From NCBI GenBank assembly GCA_026387315.1, contig JAPLLY010000001.1, forward strand, positions 1 through 40,794: 40,794 nucleotides of DNA. Reading direction: 5' to 3'. The notes under the pieces are model-generated. The model was not told where the DNA came from and did no database searches. It saw only the letters and a list, made by a program, of their open reading frames with translations. Source of the stretch: Candidatus Omnitrophota bacterium. Lineage in GTDB: Bacteria; Omnitrophota; Gorgyraeia; Gygaellales; Profunditerraquicolaceae. Below are positions 34,088 to 39,821 of this stretch, piece by piece (position 1 is the first letter of the stretch; each line of letters starts with the position of its first letter). Both the position numbers and the translations under genes were made by a program.

Positions 34088-34693
34088 GAAGAGAAGAAAC
34101 CTAAAATAAAACACAAAGCCAAAGAATCCTTAATCAGGAAGGTTTCCGCCGCAGGTGGATCCGCCTCCGGCGGAAAAAAACCAGCAGCTAAGAAGGGTAT
34201 TAAAAGGGCAGCCTATAAGCGGATTCAGGAGAAAATTCCGGTAAGTTTGGTTTCTTTGCATAATCTTAAATCGCCATTTGGTTCGCGTAAGAAAAGAAAA
34301 CTCTTGGGCCGCGGTTCCAGTTCCGGGCATGGTAAGACTTCTACCCGGGGAAGTAAGGGGCAGACCTCCCGTGCCGGCCGGCATTTTTATTTAGGTTTTG
34401 AAGGAGGACAGTCTCCGCTGATCCGTAGAATGCCCAAGCGCGGATTTGTAAGTAATTTTAAGAAAGTTTATCAGATTGTCAATCTTGGCGATCTGAATTC
34501 AATTAAAGAAACTACTATTACTCCTCTTCTTTTAAAAGCAAATGGATTAATCCGTGATCAGTCTGCCTTAATTAAAATATTGGGAAATGGTTCGATTAAG
34601 AACGCGGTGGTTATTCAGGCGCACGCGTTTTCAAAACGCGCGTCTGTGGGAATTGCCAGTGCCGGCGGAAAAGTAGAGATTATTCAGACATAG
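34085..34693 (+). CDS. rplO: 50S ribosomal protein L15 with N-terminal extension
   Basis: Large-subunit assembly protein. Classic L15 homology begins at SLHNLKSPFGSRKKRKLLGR (about residue 56), where L15 usually starts at residue 1-2, and continues through GHGKTSTRGSKGQ and RRMPKRGF. Some 55 basic residues precede it, partly encoded by a palindrome (34143-34176, KVSAAGGSASGGKK). The GTG start is in the P2 cassette. No strong alternative start with a Shine-Dalgarno is seen closer to the L15 core. Total 202 residues. Confidence 0.93.
   Translation: MEEKKPKIKHKAKESLIRKVSAAGGSASGGKKPAAKKGIKRAAYKRIQEKIPVSLVSLHNLKSPFGSRKKRKLLGRGSSSGHGKTSTRGSKGQTSRAGRHFYLGFEGGQSPLIRRMPKRGFVSNFKKVYQIVNLGDLNSIKETTITPLLLKANGLIRDQSALIKILGNGSIKNAVVIQAHAFSKRASVGIASAGGKVEIIQT
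34143..34176. repeat. Palindrome inside the rplO 5' coding region
   Basis: TTTCCGCCGCAGGTGG (34143-34158) and CCGCCTCCGGCGGAAA (34161-34176) pair with one mismatch and one G-T wobble around a central GGATCC. It is translated as part of the atypical L15 extension (SAAGGSASGG). Confidence 0.65.
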
Positions 34694-34720
34694 ATCCATA
34701 GATCCCTCGCTTAACCACTT

Positions 34721-34782
34721 GTACTTTTCTTTAAAAAAGTACTGCGTAAGCTCGGGATAAATTCGCCCCGCCAACGGCGGGG
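34721..34782 (+). promoter_or_regulatory. Hairpin pair upstream of secY
   Basis: GTACTTTT/AAAAGTAC (34721-34742) and CCCCGCC-aac-GGCGGGG (34766-34782) precede the secY ATG at 34791. Between them is GGGATAAATTCG (34754-34765), the reverse complement, with one mismatch, of the CGAACTTATCCC linker found before rplB, rpsK and rpoA. No good Shine-Dalgarno is apparent besides GGCGGGG in the stem. Confidence 0.5.
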
Positions 34783-34790
34783 CTCATTTA

Positions 34791-36137
34791 ATGTTTAATG
34801 CGCTGGCTAATGTTTTTAAGATTCCGGATTTAAAAAGGCGATTAATTATTACCGGCGCCCTGATTGCGGTTTATCGCGTAGGTTGCTATATCCCTACCCC
34901 CGGCATTGATGGGGCGGCCTTGGCGGATTTTTTCAATCGTATTGCTAAAACTCAAGGTGGTACGCTCTTTGGCATAATTAACATGTTTTCCGGTGGCGCT
35001 ATGGAACGCTTAACCATCTTTGCTCTGGGTATAATGCCCTATATCTCATCCTCGATTATCATGCAGTTACTCACGGCAGTTATACCGGCTTTTGAAAAAA
35101 TGGCCAAAGAGGGTAAATCCGGATACGAGAAGATTAACCAAATTACGCGTTACGGGACAGTTTTACTTTCGGTTGTGCAATCCTATTTTATCGCGCTTTG
35201 GCTTGAAAATCCGGCGCGTTTTGAGGGGCTGCAGATTGTCATGCATCCGGGGTGGGGATTTCGGACCTTAACGGTTTTAACGCTGACTACCGGAACGATC
35301 TTTATTATGTGGCTGGGTGAGCAGATTCAGGAGCGGGGTATCGGTAACGGTATTTCTTTGGTAATTACCGCCGGTATTATTTCGCGGATTCCCACAGCGT
35401 TTAATCAGCTTTTTGTTTTAATTTCACCTTTTGCCGCCAGCCGCAGGCAGATTCAGCCGGTTACCTTATTAATTATGGCTGTCTTTTTAGTGGGCGTAGT
35501 TTTCTCGGTAATTTTGATTACGCAGGGAGTAAGAAAAATACCTGTGCAATATGCCCGGCGCATCGTGGGGCGTAAGATTTATGGCGGCCAAAGCACTTAT
35601 ATCCCGCTTAAGGTTGATACCTCCGGAGTTATCGCCATTATCTTTGCCCAGTCAATTATTTTGTTTCCGGCAACTTTGGCATCTTTTATTCCTAATCCGG
35701 GTTTTCAACGTTTTGCTCAGAGTTTAATCCGGGGACAGGTTCTTTATTCGGTAGTCTACGCTCTTTTGATAATTTTCTTCTGTTATTTTTATACGGCTAT
35801 TGTTTTTAATCCGAATGATTTAGCGGAAAATATGAAGAAGTACGGGGGCTTTATTCCCGGGATTCGGCCCGGGGCGCACACGGCGGAATTTCTGGATTTT
35901 GTAATGACCAGGATTACTTTGGCCGGCGCGAGTTTTATTGCCGTGATTGCTATTTTTCCGGATTTTATTATGGCTTGGTTAAAGGTACCATATCTGGTGG
36001 CTTCATTTTTCGGAGGTACCGGGGTTTTGATTATTGTGGGCGTGATGCTGGATACTTTAAAACAGATTGAATCGCATTTGTTGACACACCATTATGAAGG
36101 TTTTATCAAAAGCGGCCAGATTAGGGGGAGAAGATAA
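34791..36137 (+). CDS. secY: Preprotein translocase subunit SecY
   Basis: Channel-forming subunit of the Sec translocon. 448 residues, with about ten hydrophobic helices. Signatures: GTLFGIINMFSGGAMERLTI, PYISSSIIMQLL, EQIQERGIGNGISLVI, and the cytosolic ARRIVGRKIYGGQSTYIPLK loop. Stop overlaps the adk ATG (TAATG). Its gene follows rplO as in most spc operons. Confidence 0.98.
   Translation: MFNALANVFKIPDLKRRLIITGALIAVYRVGCYIPTPGIDGAALADFFNRIAKTQGGTLFGIINMFSGGAMERLTIFALGIMPYISSSIIMQLLTAVIPAFEKMAKEGKSGYEKINQITRYGTVLLSVVQSYFIALWLENPARFEGLQIVMHPGWGFRTLTVLTLTTGTIFIMWLGEQIQERGIGNGISLVITAGIISRIPTAFNQLFVLISPFAASRRQIQPVTLLIMAVFLVGVVFSVILITQGVRKIPVQYARRIVGRKIYGGQSTYIPLKVDTSGVIAIIFAQSIILFPATLASFIPNPGFQRFAQSLIRGQVLYSVVYALLIIFFCYFYTAIVFNPNDLAENMKKYGGFIPGIRPGAHTAEFLDFVMTRITLAGASFIAVIAIFPDFIMAWLKVPYLVASFFGGTGVLIIVGVMLDTLKQIESHLLTHHYEGFIKSGQIRGRR
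36081..36109 (+). promoter_or_regulatory. Possible internal promoter in secY 3' end, upstream of adk
   Basis: TTGACA (36081-36086), 17 nt, TATCAA (36104-36109). The -10 matches 4 of 6 consensus bases. It lies 28 nt before the adk ATG. Because the segment codes for conserved SecY C-terminal residues (LLTHHYEGF), chance is quite possible. Confidence 0.3.
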
Positions 36138-36790
36138 TGTATTTGGTGCTTTTAGGCCCTCCGGGGGCAGGTAAGGGAACCCAGGCAAAAAGGCTGGCAG
36201 AAAAATTAGGGCTGCCGCATATCTCAACCGGGGATATCTTAAGGCAGAATGTTTTGCTGGATACGGATTTGGGCAGACAGGCCAAAGATATTATGGAACA
36301 AGGACTATTGGTGCCGGATGATTTAGTCGCCAAAATGCTTGATGGGCGTTTCAATAATCCGGATATAAAAAAAGGTTTTATTTTAGATGGTTATCCCAGG
36401 ACCTTGTCTCAGGCCTATTCTTTAGATGAAATTTTGGCGTCCAAGGGCTTAGCTGTGGACTTGGTTGTTTATTTGGACAGCAGTGACCAGGTAATTATCA
36501 AGCGGCTTACGGGAAGATTAACCTGTTCTAAGTGCGGAGCAAATTTTCATACCATTAACATGCCCCCTAAAGTAAAAGGCTTATGCGATAGCTGCCAGGG
36601 GCCCTTGTATCAGCGTTCAGATGATGTTGAAATAACGGTGTGTAAACGCCTGGAAGTTTATAAACAACAAGTTACTTCTTTGATAGAGTATTATAAAAAA
36701 GCAAAAAAACTACATAGCTTGAACGCGGATTTAGGAGCCCAAGTGGTTTTGAATCAAATTATTGAGTTACTGGTAAGCGTCAAAGCTTAA
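36137..36790 (+). CDS. adk: Adenylate kinase, zinc-LID type
   Basis: Catalyses ATP + AMP = 2 ADP. 217 residues: P-loop GPPGAGKGT (7-15), AMP-binding STGDILRQ, DGYPRT, and a LID domain with four cysteines C130, C133, C150 and C153, the zinc-stabilised form. Coupled to secY by TAATG; map starts directly after its stop. Confidence 0.97.
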   Translation: MYLVLLGPPGAGKGTQAKRLAEKLGLPHISTGDILRQNVLLDTDLGRQAKDIMEQGLLVPDDLVAKMLDGRFNNPDIKKGFILDGYPRTLSQAYSLDEILASKGLAVDLVVYLDSSDQVIIKRLTGRLTCSKCGANFHTINMPPKVKGLCDSCQGPLYQRSDDVEITVCKRLEVYKQQVTSLIEYYKKAKKLHSLNADLGAQVVLNQIIELLVSVKA

Positions 36791-37461
36791 ATGATTCCCC
36801 TGAAGTCGCCAAAAGATTTAATAATGCTTAAGCGCTCAGGAGTAATTTTGGCTTCTGTTATGCAAAAATTGCAAGCTAGCCTGCGGCCAGGAATGACCAC
36901 TCTGGAGATTGATCTTTTGAGTGAAGAGTTAATTCGCAAGGAGAAGGCGTTGGCAGCTTTTAAGGGCTATAAAGGTTTTCCGGGGACAGTTTGTGTTTCC
37001 GTAAACGAAGAGATTGTTCATGGTATCCCCGGTTCAAGAGTAATTTTAGAAGGGGATATCGTAAGCCTGGCTTTAGGTATAAATTACGAGGGTTTTTTTT
37101 CGGATATGGCAGTGACTTTACCGGTGGGTAAAGTAGAAGCCGATAGATTAAAGTTAATTGCCGCAGCCAAGCAGTCTTTAGATATCGGAATTAAACAGGC
37201 GCAAGTTGGAAATTATTTAACTGATATTTCTCATAGCATTCAAAGTTTTGTAGAGGCAGAGGGTTTTTCAGTAGTCCGGCAGTTTGTGGGGCATGGTATT
37301 GGAACGGCGCTATTGAGCCAATGATTAATCTTGGTAGTTGGGAGTGCAAGATTATTGAAAATAACTGGACAGCGGTGACGGCGGATGGCTCACCCTCAGC
37401 GCATTTTGAACACACGGTAGCGGTCACGGATAAGGGGCCGGTAATTTTGACTAAGGTATAG
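36791..37461 (+). pseudogene. map: Methionine aminopeptidase, frameshifted and missing an active-site segment
   Basis: Type I MetAP removes the initiator methionine. The first frame (to 37324, 177 residues) matches well up to GHGIG (H168), then stops after TALLSQ. The C-terminal part continues in another frame from 37309: [32 protein letters not shown], stop at 37461. About 26 residues normally between GHGIG and IEPM are missing, with loss of frame. Separately, the first metal-ligand Asp (E. coli D97) is Ala94 in GDIVSLALG. D105 and H77 remain. Two independent lesions suggest real decay, though an assembly error cannot be excluded for the frameshift. Confidence 0.85.
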
Positions 37462-37465
37462 GTAA

Positions 37466-37565
37466 ACCCCGCTCCCCGTGCTAAAGCACGGGGCTTTGGG
37501 GAAAACATAACTACACTAACCTTACATCCCCGCTCTAAAGAGCGGGGCTTTACGGGGAGCGGGGT
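37466..37565 (+). promoter_or_regulatory. Three-way-junction leader of infA (family P6)
   Basis: Outer arms ACCCCGCTCCCCGT (37466-37479) and ACGGGGAGCGGGGT (37552-37565) are perfect 14-nt complements. Inside are CCCCGTG-ctaaag-CACGGGG (37474-37493) and CCCCGCT-ctaaag-AGCGGGG (37529-37547), both with CTAAAG loops. The 3' arm contains GGGGAG, the likely Shine-Dalgarno of infA, and ends two nt before the ATG. Confidence 0.7.
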
Positions 37566-37567
37566 AA

Positions 37568-37786
37568 ATGCCCAAAGAAGAATTAATTGAGACAGAAGGA
37601 AAAATTATTGAAGCGCTGCCTAATGCCATGTTTAAGGTTCAACTTGAAAATGGGCATGTAGTGTTGGCGCATGTTTCAGGAAAGATGCGCATGAATTTTA
37701 TCAGGATTATTCCGGGTGATAAGGTTAAATTAGAACTTTCTCCTTATGATCTAAGCCGGGGGAGAATTACTTTTCGGGTGAGATAG
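37568..37786 (+). CDS. infA: Translation initiation factor IF-1
   Basis: OB-fold factor that blocks the A site during initiation. 72 residues, the exact family length: [40 protein letters not shown], ending [13 protein letters not shown]. Ribosome binding would have to use GGGGAGCGGGG, buried in the 3' arm of the leader element. Confidence 0.98.
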   Translation: MPKEELIETEGKIIEALPNAMFKVQLENGHVVLAHVSGKMRMNFIRIIPGDKVKLELSPYDLSRGRITFRVR

Positions 37787-37799
37787 AATGGAAAATAAA

Positions 37800-37873
37800 G
37801 GGGACGGTTCTGTTTTTTATATATAAAAAACAGAACCGTCCCCTGGATTCTAAAGAAAAACAGAACCGTCCCC
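37800..37873. repeat. GGGGACGGTTCT palindromic repeat after infA (family P1)
   Basis: Full hairpin 37800-37842 (GGGGACGGTTCTGTTTTTT against its complement across TATATA) and an extra reverse half-site ACAGAACCGTCCCC (37860-37873). The segment CTGGATTCTAA following each 3' arm also occurs after copies at 10305 and 21015, so it belongs to the repeat. Confidence 0.8.
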
Positions 37874-37885
37874 TGGATTCTAAGA

Positions 37886-37977
37886 AAGAAGGTGCCGGGT
37901 GAACCCCGCACCTTCCAATTATTCAACTATTAAAGTCTTATGGTTTAAATGAATTAATAACAGGAAGGTGCGGGATG
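37886..37977 (+). promoter_or_regulatory. Palindromic leader of rpmJ (family P2) with a micro-ORF
   Basis: 5' arm CCCGCACCTTCC (37905-37916) and 3' arm GGAAGGTGCGGG (37963-37974) are perfect complements; the rpmJ ATG follows immediately. A preceding degenerate 3' arm AGAAGGTGCCGGGTG (37887-37901) provides the SD and GTG of a micro-ORF at 37899, [17 protein letters not shown], stop at 37950-37952. Confidence 0.65.
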
Positions 37978-38088
37978 AAGGTTAAAGCTTCGATACGTAA
38001 AATTTGCGATAAATGTAAAATAATAAAAAGAAGAGGGGTGGTGCGGGTTATTTGCGCCACCGCTAAACATAAACAGAGGCAAGGATAA
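37975..38088 (+). CDS. rpmJ: 50S ribosomal protein L36, zinc-binding type
   Basis: Smallest ribosomal protein. 37 residues, [20 protein letters not shown] then [18 protein letters not shown]11, C14, C27 and H32 make the zinc site. ATG directly after GGAAGGTGCGGG. Position between infA and rpsM is canonical. Confidence 0.96.
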   Translation: MKVKASIRKICDKCKIIKRRGVVRVICATAKHKQRQG

Positions 38089-38106
38089 TTTACCAGGAGT
38101 AAAAAG

Positions 38107-38514
38107 ATGCCCAGAATTATCGGTGTGGATATACCTAAAGAGAAAAGAATTGAGATTGCGCTTACTTATTTATATGGGATAGGCCGAGCCCTTTCTAATG
38201 TTGTACTTAAAGAGGCCGGGATTAACCCGGATAAGCGGGCCAAAGATCTAAGCGAAGAAGAAGTTTCGCGGATTACTCAAATCCTGCAAAAAGGGCCTTT
38301 GAGGGTTGAAGGTGACCTGCGGCGGGATATATCTCAAAATATCAAGCGTCTGATGGACATCGGTTCCTGGAGAGGGATGCGGCATAAAAAAGGCCTGCCG
38401 GTCAGAGGGCAGCGCACACGCACAAACGCGCGCACCAGAAAAGGAAAGAAGAGGACTAATCAGGCGCCAATCAAAAAAGCGGAGCCTTCAAAAGCTAAGG
38501 CTCCGGCAAAATAA
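38107..38514 (+). CDS. rpsM: 30S ribosomal protein S13 with basic tail
   Basis: 30S head protein that bridges to 50S and contacts tRNA. 135 residues: [40 protein letters not shown], then a Lys/Ala/Pro-rich tail of about 20 residues, part of it encoded by a palindrome (38480-38505). E. coli S13 is 118. Preceded by CAGGAG. Confidence 0.97.
   Translation: MPRIIGVDIPKEKRIEIALTYLYGIGRALSNVVLKEAGINPDKRAKDLSEEEVSRITQILQKGPLRVEGDLRRDISQNIKRLMDIGSWRGMRHKKGLPVRGQRTRTNARTRKGKKRTNQAPIKKAEPSKAKAPAK
38480..38505. repeat. Hairpin in the 3' coding end of rpsM
   Basis: CGGAGCCTT (38480-38488) and AAGGCTCCG (38497-38505) form a 9-bp stem with an 8-nt loop inside the codons for the non-conserved S13 tail. There is no T-run after it. 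Confidence 0.6.
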
Positions 38515-38518
38515 GTGA

Positions 38519-38623
38519 GGGCATAATTTACGGAGTGCGAAGCACGACGTAAGTTATCTGCCCGAACTTATCCCGCACCAATTGAAGCATAGCTTAAAGC
38601 TAAAGATACAATTGGCGCGGGAT
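38519..38623 (+). promoter_or_regulatory. Composite palindromic element upstream of rpsK (family P5, copy 2)
   Basis: Module 1: GGGCA-TAATTTACG (38519-38532) pairs with CGTAAGTTA-tc-TGCCC (38548-38563), capped by GTGC-gaa-GCAC. Module 2: CGAACTTATCCCGCACCAAT onward, nearly identical over about 60 nt to the copy before rplB, including AGCTTAAAGCT. AGTGGAG before the rpsK start could serve as Shine-Dalgarno. Confidence 0.7.
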
Positions 38624-38645
38624 CAATAAGTGGAGTAAAAATAAA

Positions 38646-39035
38646 ATGGCGACAAAAGAAAAGGCAAAAAAGAAAAAAATCGCTCGGGGTGTAACCAGCG
38701 GAATCGCGCATATTCAGGCAAGTTTTAATAATACGATCATTACGATAACCGATAAACAGGGTAATGTGTTAGCCTGGAGCGCTCCGGGAACCGTCGGTTA
38801 CAGTGGTTCTAAAAAATCCACTCCTTTTGCCGCTCAGGTGGCTGCTACTGATGCCGCGCGTAAGGCTAAAGAGGTGGGGGTTAAAGAATTGGAAGTTTAT
38901 GTCAAGGGCCCGGGTTTTGGCAGAGAGTCAGCAATCCGCGCGCTTCAGGCAGCGGGTTTGGTGGTAACTTTAATTAAGGATGTAACGCCTATTCCTCATA
39001 ACGGCTGCCGTCCTAAGAAGAAAAGGAGAGTTTAA
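38646..39035 (+). CDS. rpsK: 30S ribosomal protein S11
   Basis: Platform protein near the mRNA exit. 129 residues with [38 protein letters not shown] and ending [18 protein letters not shown], the canonical C-terminus. rpsD follows after 3 nt. Confidence 0.98.
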   Translation: MATKEKAKKKKIARGVTSGIAHIQASFNNTIITITDKQGNVLAWSAPGTVGYSGSKKSTPFAAQVAATDAARKAKEVGVKELEVYVKGPGFGRESAIRALQAAGLVVTLIKDVTPIPHNGCRPKKKRRV

Positions 39036-39038
39036 TTT

Positions 39039-39668
39039 ATGGGCCGCTATATTGGTGCAGTTTGCAGGTTATGCCGCAGACAGGGCGAGAAACTGTTTTT
39101 GAAAGGGACGAGATGCCAGACTGAAAAATGCGCTGCGGCTAAAAGAGCGTATCCGCCGGGCCAGCATGGACAAGGCCGCAGGCAGAAGCTGTCTAATTAC
39201 GGAGTGCAGCTGAAAGAAAAACAAAAGGTTAAAAGAATTTACGGGGTATTGGAAAGACAGTTTCGTAAATATTTCAAAGTTGCCTCTAAGACTAAAGGGG
39301 TAACCGGTAAGGTGCTTTTGCAATTATTAGAGCGCCGCCTGGATAATGTGGTTTTTCGTATGGGGCTGGGTATCTCACGTTCACAGGCACGCCAGATTGT
39401 CAGGCATAATTTTATCGTGGTTAATTCCCGCCGGGTTAATATTCCATCATATTTAGTGGATAAAGATGATCTGGTTGAAATTAAGGCTAAGGATAAGGCT
39501 AAGGTTAAGATTAAGGATAATTTGGAGCTCTCTAAGGATAGGACTGTCCCGAGTTGGCTGGAATTTAGCGCCGCCCAGATGAAGGCAAAGGTCTTAAGGC
39601 TTCCGGAGAAAACCGATATTCAGCAACCGATACAAGAGCAGTTGATCGTTGAGTTGTATTCTAAGTAA
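39039..39668 (+). CDS. rpsD: 30S ribosomal protein S4, zinc-binding type
   Basis: Primary 16S-binding protein and, in E. coli, repressor of the alpha operon. 209 residues. The N-terminus has C9, C12, C26 and C31, the zinc form; the S4 RNA-binding domain contains RRLDNVVFRMGLGISRSQAR. Followed by a dense palindrome cluster before rpoA. Confidence 0.98.
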   Translation: MGRYIGAVCRLCRRQGEKLFLKGTRCQTEKCAAAKRAYPPGQHGQGRRQKLSNYGVQLKEKQKVKRIYGVLERQFRKYFKVASKTKGVTGKVLLQLLERRLDNVVFRMGLGISRSQARQIVRHNFIVVNSRRVNIPSYLVDKDDLVEIKAKDKAKVKIKDNLELSKDRTVPSWLEFSAAQMKAKVLRLPEKTDIQQPIQEQLIVELYSK

Positions 39669-39799
39669 GTTCGTCCGCCATTGATTCAGTGGCGGACGAA
39701 CTTATCCCCGCGTAAGCGGGGATCTAAAAGAGATCTCCACTTGCGTGGGGACAAGGATTCCCGCTGGAGTTTACCCCCGTGAAAACGGGGGCGGGAATG
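39669..39799. repeat. Palindrome cluster between rpsD and rpoA
   Basis: Directly after the rpsD stop: GTTCGTCCGCC (39669-39679) with GGCGGACGAAC (39691-39701), then TCCCCGC-gtaa-GCGGGGA (39705-39722), CCAC-ttgc-GTGG, and ATTCCCGC...CCCCCGT-gaaa-ACGGGGG-CGGGAAT (39758-39797). The junction CGAACTTATCCC (39698-39709) equals that in the P5 elements. AGGAGG for rpoA lies beyond the cluster. Confidence 0.75.
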
Positions 39800-39821
39800 A
39801 CACAATAGGAGGAACAATCAG

